Positions 1-5,142 of a stretch of DNA of 6,387 bases are shown piece by piece (the first letter of the stretch is position 1; each line of letters starts with the position of its first letter). The position numbers and the translations under genes were made by a program. The notes beneath the pieces were generated by a model. The model was not told the DNA's origin and did no database searches. It worked only from the letters and a program-made list of their open reading frames with translations. The stretch lies in NCBI GenBank assembly GCA_050289385.1, contig JBNKFQ010000049.1:1-6387 (forward strand). The letters run 5' to 3'. Source of the stretch: JBNKFQ01 sp050289385 (GTDB lineage: Bacteria; Pseudomonadota; Gammaproteobacteria; Pseudomonadales; Porticoccaceae).

Positions 1-2202
1 TGGCTAAAAGAGGTCGGTGTCAGCCCTGATCGTTTTTCTCGCCTGGACGAAGACAACTTCTGGCAAATGGGTGATACCGGTCCCTGTGGCCCTTGTTCAG
101 AAATTTTCTACGATCATGGCGACGATGTGCCAGGTGGGCCACCCGGCAGCGAAAACGATGACCTTGACCGCTATATCGAAATCTGGAACCTGGTGTTTAT
201 GCAGTACCAGCGATCTGCCGATGGCTCCATGATTCCACTGCCCAAACCCTCCATAGATACCGGCATGGGGCTGGAGCGAATTGCTGCGGTTATGCAGAAT
301 GTGCACAACAATTACGATATCGACCTTTTTCGCAGTCTGATTGCGGCGGCTGCAGAGGTGACAGGGGAAAGCGATTTACAAAATAAATCGTTACGGGTAA
401 TTGCTGATCACATTCGCTCAACAGCTTTTCTTATTATCGACGGTGTTCTGCCTTCTAACGAAGGCAGGGGTTATGTCTTGCGTCGAATAATTCGCCGCGC
501 TCTGCGCCAGGGTCACAAGCTGGGTATTACAGAGCCATTCTTTTACAAACTCACCGATGCTCTGGTCAGGGAGATGGGCGATGCTTACCCGGAATTGCGG
601 GACAAGCAGTCGCAGGTGAAAAAGGTACTGAAAGCCGAGGAAGAACAGTTTGCCAAGACGCTGGACAAGGGAATGTCTGTGCTTGACAGTGCGCTGGCCT
701 CACTTGAGGGCAATGAAATTCCGGGCGATGTTGTGTTTCAGTTGTACGACACGTTTGGCTTCCCGACAGACCTGACCAATGATATCGGCCGCGAACGTGG
801 TCTGACCATTGATCTCGCCGGTTATGAAAAGGCCATGGCAGAGCAAAAAGCTCGTGCGCGGGCTGCCAGCAACTTTAGCGTTGACTACGACAGTTCTCTG
901 GAGCTGGAAGGCGAAACCGAATTCACGGGATACCAAACGCTGGAACAACAGAGCAAGGTCGAGGGTATTTTTGTCGACGGTGCTGCGGTGTCGGAACTGG
1001 GTGCCGATACTGAAGCACTTGTGGTGCTGGATCGCACGCCCTTTTATGCGGAAGGGGGCGGTCAGGTCGGTGACACTGGCTATCTGGAAGACGGAAACAC
1101 ACGTTTTGAAGTGCGTGACTGTTTGCGGCAAGGAGCCAATCACTTGCATGTTGGCAAAATGTTGCACGGTACATTGAAAGTGGGAGACAGCGTCAACTCT
1201 GTCGTTGATTCCTCGGTGCGTCAGGCGACTGCGCTCAACCACTCTGCCACACATCTCTTGCATGCAGCGTTACGCCGTGTTCTGGGGGACCATGTTACCC
1301 AGCAAGGGTCGCTGGTGGATTCGGAACGTTTGCGGTTTGATTTTTCTCACTTTGAGGCGATGACCCGGGAAGAACTGAAGTCGGTCGAAAAAATGGTCAA
1401 TGAGCAAATTCGCCTCAATACGGAAGTAAGGTCCGAGCTGATGAGTATGGAAGCTGCCAAACAGTCCGGTGCGATGGCGCTGTTTGGTGAAAAATACGGT
1501 GATACGGTGCGTGTTCTCAGCATGGGTGATACCTTCTCGGGTGATACCTTCTCGATTGAACTTTGTGGCGGTACTCATGCAGGACGCACCGGCGATATAG
1601 GTTTGATAAAAATAACCTCGGAGACAGGTATTGCGGCGGGTGTGCGTCGCATCGAGGCAGTGACAGGAGCCAAAGCTCTGGAGCTGTTTGATGCCACCGA
1701 AGAACGGCTCGCCACAATAGCGAATGCGGTCAAGGGGTCAGTGGCTAACGCAGATGCCAAGGTGGCACAACTGGTGGAAAAAAACCGTGAGCTTGCCCGC
1801 GAACTCGACCAGGCCAGGGCAAAACTGGCCAGTTCTGCCGGTGCCGATATGCTGACCGAGGTAGAAGATATTGCGGGTGCCAAGGTTCTGGTCAAGGTTG
1901 TGGAGGGCGCTGACAGTAAATCCCTGCGTGATCTGATGGATCAAATCAAGTCAAGGCTGGAGCAATGTGTGGTGATGTTGGCAGCGGTCAACGACGACAA
2001 GGTTTCGTTGGTGGCAGGTGTTGCGAAATCGTTGACTGGCAAGGTCAAGGCCGGAGAATTGATGCAGTTTGCTGCGCCAAGGCTGGGGGGCAAGGGAGGT
2101 GGTCGACCAGATATGGCCCAGGGTGGCGGTACAGATGCGGCGTCCTTGCCTGAGGTGATGGCGGAGGTGCGTGGCTGGATAGCGGACAAGCTGAACAGCT
2201 AA
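1..2202 (+). CDS. alaS: Alanine--tRNA ligase, 5'-truncated by the window edge
   Basis: This enzyme charges tRNA-Ala with alanine in the cytoplasm and hydrolyses mischarged Ser- and Gly-tRNA-Ala. The frame is open from base 1 (WLKEVGVSPDRF) to TAA at 2200-2202, giving 733 residues. Alignment by eye with E. coli AlaS (876 residues) puts about 140 N-terminal residues outside the window. Visible family blocks in order are FWQMGDTGPCGPCSEIFYDHGD, DTGMGLERIAAV and the ADHIRSTAFLI/RGYVLRRIIRRA segment of the aminoacylation and tRNA-recognition region. The editing domain follows, with zinc ligands in HSATH (1240-1254) and CGGTH (1564-1578). A coiled segment and the C-Ala domain close the protein, ending in the GGKGGGRPDMAQGGGTDAA block. 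One oddity is a GDTFSGDTFS tandem repeat just before CGGTH, where E. coli has only MGDFSTEL. Otherwise the gene looks intact and functional. The identity is certain; only the true start lies outside the window. Confidence 0.98.
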   Translation, partial: WLKEVGVSPDRFSRLDEDNFWQMGDTGPCGPCSEIFYDHGDDVPGGPPGSENDDLDRYIEIWNLVFMQYQRSADGSMIPLPKPSIDTGMGLERIAAVMQNVHNNYDIDLFRSLIAAAAEVTGESDLQNKSLRVIADHIRSTAFLIIDGVLPSNEGRGYVLRRIIRRALRQGHKLGITEPFFYKLTDALVREMGDAYPELRDKQSQVKKVLKAEEEQFAKTLDKGMSVLDSALASLEGNEIPGDVVFQLYDTFGFPTDLTNDIGRERGLTIDLAGYEKAMAEQKARARAASNFSVDYDSSLELEGETEFTGYQTLEQQSKVEGIFVDGAAVSELGADTEALVVLDRTPFYAEGGGQVGDTGYLEDGNTRFEVRDCLRQGANHLHVGKMLHGTLKVGDSVNSVVDSSVRQATALNHSATHLLHAALRRVLGDHVTQQGSLVDSERLRFDFSHFEAMTREELKSVEKMVNEQIRLNTEVRSELMSMEAAKQSGAMALFGEKYGDTVRVLSMGDTFSGDTFSIELCGGTHAGRTGDIGLIKITSETGIAAGVRRIEAVTGAKALELFDATEERLATIANAVKGSVANADAKVAQLVEKNRELARELDQARAKLASSAGADMLTEVEDIAGAKVLVKVVEGADSKSLRDLMDQIKSRLEQCVVMLAAVNDDKVSLVAGVAKSLTGKVKAGELMQFAAPRLGGKGGGRPDMAQGGGTDAASLPEVMAEVRGWIADKLNS
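1524..1554 (+). repeat. In-frame 15-bp tandem duplication in alaS
   Basis: The 15-mer gggtgataccttctc occurs twice back to back (1524-1538 and 1539-1553), and the next base also matches. It encodes GDTFS twice and keeps the frame. The two copies are identical at the nucleotide level, which points to a recent slippage-type duplication or an assembly error. It lies directly upstream of the CGGTH zinc-binding motif of the editing domain. Confidence 0.9.
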
Positions 2203-2602
2203 TTGTTGGTAAAAATTATGATTGCAGGATCTGTTGGGAGTGGTGCAAGGTTAAGTCAACACACTTTATCCACTGCGGCACCGGGGCGTTGCAGGTCTAA
2301 TTGTTTTAACGGCTCGACAATCGGGAACATGCAAAATTTTATTATAGATTCCTGAATACTGACATGTGAGAGCCTTTAAGTGCTTTTCGGGACGATAAAT
2401 GGAATCATGGGTTTGTTAGCGGTCACCGTAAGTTGGTCAGGTTTACACGTTTTTCTTAACATTCACGGCAAATTAGTATTTAATTTCGGCCTTTTGCCAC
2501 CCCGCGCTTCATTTAGTATTGAGGAAACAGGGCCTTATCAGTTTGGCCGGGTTGATGGTGTGGGGACGCGGACAGCAAAGCGGCAGGCGGCTGGGAATAT
2601 AA
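2203..2602. other. alaS–lysC intergenic region, 400 nt
   Basis: No convincing gene is present. An open frame at 2380-2652 overlaps the lysC start and resembles nothing I recognise. There is no clear intrinsic terminator after alaS. A good sigma70-like promoter sits at 2456-2484. The octamer TTAGTATT occurs at 2473-2480 and again at 2513-2520. I looked for a lysine riboswitch, as found upstream of E. coli lysC, and did not see its conserved core. The lysC leader from the predicted start site would be about 110 nt. Confidence 0.6.
2456..2484 (+). promoter_or_regulatory. Candidate sigma70 promoter of lysC
   Basis: TTAACA (2456-2461) and TTTAAT (2479-2484) each match five of six consensus bases and are separated by the optimal 17 nt. 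Transcription would start near 2491, leaving an untranslated leader of about 110 nt before the lysC ATG. The call rests on sequence alone. Confidence 0.5.
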
Positions 2603-3841
2603 ATGAGTTTGATTGTCCAAAAATATGGTGGCACCTCTATTGGTACCGTTGAGCGAATTGAGGCTGTAGCTGACAAAATCGCGCAATATCGTAATAACGG
2701 CCACGACCTGGTGGTTGTGGTTTCTGCCATGAGTGGCGAAACTAACCGGCTGATTGACCTGGCGCGGCAACTTCACCAGGAACCCACCCCTCGGGAAATG
2801 GATGTTCTGGTGTCAACTGGCGAACAGGTTACAATTGCATTGCTTAGCATGGCGTTGCACAAGCGTGGTTATGACGCACGTTCCTATACCGGATCGCAAG
2901 TGCGCATTCTCACCGACAACTCCCACACCAAGGCCCGGATCGAAAGCATAGACGCACATCGAATGCAAAATGACCTGCAGGCTGGTCGCGTCGTTGTTGT
3001 GGCGGGGTTTCAGGGGGTAGACAGCGAGGGCAATATTACGACTCTGGGGCGTGGCGGTTCGGACACGACGGCGGTGGCATTGGCTGCGGCCCTGAAAGCG
3101 GAAGAGTGTCAGATATATACCGACGTGGATGGCGTGTATACCACCGATCCGCGTGTTGTATCCAACGCGCGTCGGCTGGATACAGTTACCTTTGAAGAGA
3201 TGCTGGAACTGGCCAGTGAAGGTGCCAAGGTGTTGCAAATTCGATCTGTTGAGTTTGCGGGCAAATACAAGGTGCCATTGCGTGTGCTGTCCAGTTTTGA
3301 AGATGGACCCGGCACGTTGATTACCTTCGAGGAGGGTGAGGAAATGATGGAAAAACCGGTTGTTACGGGTATTGCCTTTAATCGGGATGAAGCAAAAGTT
3401 ACCGTGCGAGGTATTCCGGACAACCCGGGTGTTGCCTACCAGGTGCTCGGACCTATTGGTCAGGGCGATGTGGATGTGGATGTTATTTGCCAGAATGTTG
3501 CCCAGGACACCATGGCGGCATCTATCACCTTCACCGTAAACCGGTCAGAGCTGGCCCGGGCACGGGACATTTCCGAGAAAGTCGCGGCTGAGCTGGGTGC
3601 TACCGGGGTGGAAACCGATGACCAGATTGCCAAGATATCGGTGATTGGTGTGGGCATGAAGTCCCACTCGGGTGTGGCTTCTACCATGTTCCGGGCTTTG
3701 GCCGAACACAATATCAACATCCAGCTTATTACCACTTCGGAAATTAAGGTAACCGTTGTTATTGAAGAGAAGTATCTTGAATTGGCGGTAAGGGCCTTGC
3801 ACGATGCGTTTGAGCTGGAGGAGGCCGACAAGGTTGAATAG
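2603..3841 (+). CDS. lysC: Aspartokinase (aspartate kinase, Pseudomonas-type, two ACT domains)
   Basis: It phosphorylates L-aspartate to 4-phospho-aspartate with ATP, the first step toward lysine, diaminopimelate, methionine and threonine. The 412-residue length is usual for the single-function family. The kinase domain spans about residues 1-245. It includes KYGGTS (7-12), SAMSGETNRL (41-50), STGEQVTI (71-78), the nucleotide/substrate block TLGRGGSDTT (147-156) and DVDGVYTTDPR (174-184). Two ACT domains follow, at about 260-335 and 345-405, including the effector-site segment ISVIGVGMKSHSGVAS; ACT domains in this family bind inhibitory lysine and/or threonine. The ATG at 2603 starts the conserved MSLIVQKYGGTS N-terminus, behind a weak GGGA (2593-2596) six bases upstream. 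No homoserine dehydrogenase domain is fused. Residues 248-249 (Met-Met) lie behind a strong internal ribosome binding site. The gene sits between alaS and csrA, as in Pseudomonas-like genomes. Confidence 0.97.
   Translation: MSLIVQKYGGTSIGTVERIEAVADKIAQYRNNGHDLVVVVSAMSGETNRLIDLARQLHQEPTPREMDVLVSTGEQVTIALLSMALHKRGYDARSYTGSQVRILTDNSHTKARIESIDAHRMQNDLQAGRVVVVAGFQGVDSEGNITTLGRGGSDTTAVALAAALKAEECQIYTDVDGVYTTDPRVVSNARRLDTVTFEEMLELASEGAKVLQIRSVEFAGKYKVPLRVLSSFEDGPGTLITFEEGEEMMEKPVVTGIAFNRDEAKVTVRGIPDNPGVAYQVLGPIGQGDVDVDVICQNVAQDTMAASITFTVNRSELARARDISEKVAAELGATGVETDDQIAKISVIGVGMKSHSGVASTMFRALAEHNINIQLITTSEIKVTVVIEEKYLELAVRALHDAFELEEADKVE
3329..3349 (+). promoter_or_regulatory. Internal ribosome binding site and start for a possible aspartokinase beta subunit
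   Basis: GAGGAGGGTGAGG (3329-3341) is followed by two in-frame ATG codons (3344 and 3347), with GGAGGG seven bases before the first. Starting at Met248 would give a 165-residue protein made of both ACT domains. Corynebacterium and Bacillus aspartokinases are known to make such an in-frame beta subunit from the equivalent place. The site is much stronger than the one at the lysC start. Caution: the same bases simply encode EEGEE, so the match could be incidental. Confidence 0.5.
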
Positions 3842-3848
3842 TACTTTC

Positions 3849-3867
3849 AGCCTGGCTATTCCAGGCT
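3849..3867 (+). other. Hairpin just downstream of lysC
   Basis: AGCCTGG (3849-3855) and CCAGGCT (3861-3867) form a perfect 7-bp stem with a 5-nt loop, starting eight bases after the lysC stop. No U-tract follows, so it is not a standard intrinsic terminator. It could stabilise the lysC 3' end or pause polymerase before the csrA leader. Confidence 0.4.
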
Positions 3868-4015
3868 ATGTGTATTACAAAGGTATTAAGTCATCTGTCC
3901 TTATTCGACGAGGGGCAGAAAATGGGGGATGGGACAACTTGTTGGGCCCTAGGCACAGACGACCCAATTGTTCTATTTTTGAGGTAGGCAGACTGTAAAC
4001 CGTCTTCCTCAGGAA

Positions 4016-4048
4016 TAGCTGGCTAATAAAACTATAAAAGGCCAGCTA
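4016..4048 (+). other. Inverted repeat in the csrA upstream region around a TATAAA box
   Basis: TAGCTGGC (4016-4023) and GCCAGCTA (4041-4048) form a perfect 8-bp dyad. The 17-nt AT-rich loop contains CTATAAAAG, with TATAAA at 4033-4038 as a candidate -10 element. No good -35 is found at the right distance, so a sigma-S-type or activator-dependent csrA promoter is possible. The dyad could be an operator or an RNA hairpin of a longer transcript. Confidence 0.4.
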
Positions 4049-4050
4049 CA

Positions 4051-4090
4051 GGATGCGATGTGGATCATCGCAAACAAAGCAGTATAGGAG
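4051..4090 (+). promoter_or_regulatory. csrA leader with putative CsrA autoregulatory sites
   Basis: TGCGATG (4054-4060) pairs with CATCGCA (4066-4072) to form a 7-bp stem whose loop is TGGAT, presenting GGA (4062-4064) as in known high-affinity CsrA sites. Directly before it, TACAGGATG (GGA at 4051-4053) is close to the SELEX consensus RUACARGGAUGU but one base short. A third GGA (4087-4089) lies inside the Shine-Dalgarno. In E. coli, CsrA represses its own translation through several GGA sites in its leader, one overlapping the ribosome binding site; the same design is inferred here. Confidence 0.55.
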
Positions 4091-4097
4091 AGCAGAA

Positions 4098-4283
4098 ATG
4101 CTAATTCTCACTCGACGTGTTGGAGAGACCCTTGTGGTTGGTGATGATGTCACCGTTACAGTATTGGGTGTCAAAGGTAACCAGGTACGCTTGGGGGTTA
4201 ACGCCCCGAAAGATGTGTCTGTACACCGGGAGGAAATTTACCAGAGGATCCAGCAGGAAAAGCAGATGCAAAGCGAGTCCTGA
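4098..4283 (+). CDS. csrA: Carbon storage regulator CsrA (RsmA)
   Basis: CsrA is a small dimeric RNA-binding protein that recognises GGA motifs, often in hairpin loops of mRNA leaders. It controls translation and stability of transcripts for carbon storage, motility, biofilm and virulence. The 61-residue product (MLILTRRVGETLVVGDDVTVTVLGVKGNQVRLGVNAPKDVSVHREEIYQRIQ...) has the same length as E. coli CsrA and is nearly identical over the first 50 residues. The key RNA-binding residues are present: L4 and R6 in the first strand, and R44 in VHREE. The start at 4098 is chosen because it begins the invariant MLILTRR and has AGGAG (4086-4090) seven bases upstream. An in-frame ATG at 4053 would add 15 residues absent from the family. 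A strong terminator ends the gene 30 bases downstream. Confidence 0.98.
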   Translation: MLILTRRVGETLVVGDDVTVTVLGVKGNQVRLGVNAPKDVSVHREEIYQRIQQEKQMQSES

Positions 4284-4312
4284 CGGAGTATCACTGGTTA
4301 TTCCAGGTGTGG

Positions 4313-4347
4313 AGAAAGGCGAGATTTTATCTCGCCTTTCTTTGTTT
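4313..4347 (+). terminator. Rho-independent terminator of csrA
   Basis: A perfect stem of about 13 bp pairs 4313-4325 (AGAAAGGCGAGAT) with 4329-4341 (ATCTCGCCTTTCT) around a TTT loop, followed by the T-rich run TTTGTTTT. It separates csrA transcription from the tRNA-Ser region. Confidence 0.9.
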
Positions 4348-4355
4348 TGGCCTCT

Positions 4356-4390
4356 TTGAATTTCTGTCTGATATGGTATTATGCCGCTCC
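4356..4390 (+). promoter_or_regulatory. Candidate promoter for the tRNA-Ser transcript
   Basis: TTGAAT (4356-4361) and TATTAT (4377-4382) are followed by the GC-rich segment GCCGCTCC (4383-4390), the kind of discriminator seen in stringently controlled tRNA promoters. The 15-nt spacer is short. It lies immediately after the csrA terminator but about 340 nt before the intact tRNA, an unusually long distance. Confidence 0.4.
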
Positions 4391-4475
4391 TTGAATCGAC
4401 CGGTATTGAGGTCATTTGTTACCGTGTCGCATACTGACAGCAAACAGATGAATTTTTGCTCACTGACAGTCTGCT

Positions 4476-4598
4476 GCAGGGTGGATCCTGTCAGGGGAAA
4501 GGCTTTGTTTTGAAGCGACACGCGACCGGGAGCGCCTGCCAGAGAGTATAAAAAGAAGTCGAAGTAAAAAGACATGGTGAGGTGGCCGAGTGGCTGAA
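4476..4598 (+). repeat. Imperfect direct repeat, copy A (contains 5' tRNA-Ser fragment)
   Basis: This segment matches 4625-4750 at an offset of 148-152 bases. The match runs from GCAGGG through the near-identical block GAAGC.AC.CGCGACCGGGAGCGCCT.CCAGAGA (4512 onward) and a diverged AT-rich stretch. It ends in an exact 25-base match (4574-4598 with 4726-4750) covering the tRNA-Ser 5' end. Similarity stops abruptly after GGCTGAA. Confidence 0.85.
4576..4598 (+). pseudogene. 5' fragment of tRNA-Ser
   Basis: Bases 4576-4598 equal the first 23 nt of the intact tRNA-Ser (acceptor 5' strand, D-stem 5' strand and D-loop). The sequence then diverges completely (AAAATGCG...), so there is no anticodon arm, variable arm, T arm or acceptor 3' strand. 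It cannot make a tRNA. Confidence 0.85.
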
Positions 4599-4624
4599 AA
4601 AATGCGTAAGCGTTTTGGGCGCCC

Positions 4625-4750
4625 GCAGGGCGATCCCGCCAGGGACGAGAGGCATTAGCCTCGAAGCAACGCGCGACCGGGAGCGCCTTCCAGAGACTGG
4701 ATAAATTACTCGGAATAAAAAGAATATGGTGAGGTGGCCGAGTGGCTGAA
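4625..4750 (+). repeat. Imperfect direct repeat, copy B (leads into intact tRNA-Ser)
   Basis: This is the second copy of the repeat at 4476-4598. It supplies the immediate upstream sequence of the functional tRNA and its first 23 bases. Small indels give offsets from 148 at the left to 152 at the right. Confidence 0.85.
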
Positions 4751-4817
4751 GGCGCTCCCCTGCTAAGGGAGTATACCTTAACCGGTATCGAGGGTTCGAA
4801 TCCCTCCCTCACCGCCA
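4728..4817 (+). tRNA. tRNA-Ser (anticodon GCU)
   Basis: This is a complete 90-nt class II tRNA reading AGC/AGU serine codons. The acceptor stem is GGTGAGG (4728-4734) with CCTCACC (4807-4813), followed by discriminator G (4814) and encoded CCA (4815-4817). The anticodon stem CTCCC/GGGAG (4755-4759/4767-4771) encloses CTGCTAA, with anticodon GCT at 4762-4764. A long variable arm uses ATACC...GGTAT, as expected for serine. The T arm is GAGGG/CCCTC (4790-4794/4802-4806) around TTCGAAT. Its position after csrA is conserved in many gammaproteobacteria. The tRNA-Arg that often follows is absent. Confidence 0.97.
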
Positions 4818-4822
4818 AACAA

Positions 4823-4858
4823 AAAACCCCAGTCCCAAAAAGGTCTGGGGTTTTCTAT
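4823..4858 (+). terminator. Rho-independent terminator of tRNA-Ser
   Basis: AAAACCCCAG (4823-4832) pairs with CTGGGGTTTT (4845-4854) around a 12-nt loop, followed by CTATTT. It lies six bases after the CCA end. An outer 9-bp arm extends the structure back into the tRNA tail (4811-4819 with 4858-4866). Confidence 0.88.
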
Positions 4859-4961
4859 TTGGCGGTTACGGGCGAATTTGATGGGACCTCTCCAGTTCGA
4901 CAAATAGCTATGGATAGCTGATTTGGCCGGGGTCGCGCACGATCGCCGCAGGCGTGAAGTC

Positions 4962-4979
4962 AATCCCTCCCTCACCGCC
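4962..4979 (+). repeat. 18-bp copy of the tRNA-Ser 3' end (att-like)
   Basis: AATCCCTCCCTCACCGCC is identical to 4799-4816 of the tRNA (end of T loop, T-stem 3' strand, acceptor 3' strand, discriminator and CC of CCA), 163 bases downstream and in the same orientation. Duplicated tRNA 3' ends are the hallmark of tyrosine-integrase attachment sites. No integrase gene lies between the two copies or elsewhere in the window. Confidence 0.75.
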
Positions 4980-4994
4980 TTTCCCATTAACTCC

Positions 4995-5022
4995 TTGACA
5001 ATTGACAGTTGATCCTTGATAC
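4995..5022 (+). repeat. Four tandem TTGA-heptamers
   Basis: TTGACAA, TTGACAG, TTGATCC and TTGATAC follow each other with a strict 7-base period. Two of them contain a perfect TTGACA -35 box. Possible -10 partners are weak (TGATAC at 5017-5022; CTATTT at 5032-5037). They may be the ub-Mut7C promoter region or protein-binding repeats. Confidence 0.5.
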
Positions 5023-5142
5023 GGCGATTTGCTATTTCGACGGGATTGGCCGTTAATGGTTTTAAGTAGTGAGGGTCCAAACGATCCATGTCCAAAAATT
5101 ATTCTTCAATGACCAAGACTGGTACAGCATCGGTGCTTAACG

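Larger units (their letters stand above)
4284..4727. other. csrA–tRNA-Ser intergenic region, 444 nt
   Basis: No protein gene is supported. The region holds the csrA terminator, a promoter-like element at 4356-4382, and an inverted repeat CTGACAG (4463-4469) / CTGTCAG (4488-4494). It also holds the first copy of an imperfect ~125-bp direct repeat with a 5' tRNA-Ser fragment, and a GAGGC/GCCTC hairpin (4649-4662). A minus-strand open frame over it is the familiar spurious antisense reading of a tRNA-Ser gene. Confidence 0.7.
4818..5142. other. tRNA-Ser–ub-Mut7C intergenic region, 325 nt
   Basis: No gene is supported on either strand. The region holds the tRNA terminator, an exact 18-base copy of the tRNA 3' end (4962-4979) and a tandem heptamer array with two TTGACA boxes (4995-5022). 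The minus-strand frame running through it (to about 5095) has no clear ribosome binding site and reads into antisense tRNA, so I do not call it. Confidence 0.65.

Noticed and set aside
2485..2602. Possible lysine riboswitch in the lysC leader
   Set aside because: The leader is short (about 110 nt) and lacks the conserved lysine-riboswitch core; only weak GGCC-type pairings are visible.
2380..2652. Plus-strand 90-codon frame between alaS and lysC
   Set aside because: It overlaps the lysC start and the predicted lysC promoter, and has no family resemblance.
3941..3980. Possible lysC terminator (GTTGGG...CCCAAT then T-rich)
   Set aside because: The stem is only five to six pairs with a 16-base loop, and the T-run is interrupted and distant.
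4327..4818. Minus-strand 163-codon open frame beginning MAVREGFEPS
   Set aside because: This is the well-known spurious antisense translation of a tRNA-Ser gene (GFEPSIPVKVYSLSRGAPSATRPP); the frame exists because of the tRNA and its repeat.
5036..5047. TTCGACGGGATT, identical to a stretch of the tmRNA 5' end
   Set aside because: Neither the rest of the tmRNA 5' domain, the tag reading frame nor the TTCGAATCC-CCA 3' end is nearby; a 12-base chance match is the simplest reading.
4778..5095. Minus-strand frame (LKPLTANPVEIANRRIKDQLSIVKEL...GGIRTLDTG) across the att-like repeat
   Set aside because: It ends in antisense tRNA, needs TTG or a later ATG without a convincing Shine-Dalgarno, and matches no family I recognise. 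The first 40 residues look protein-like, but that is not enough to call a gene.
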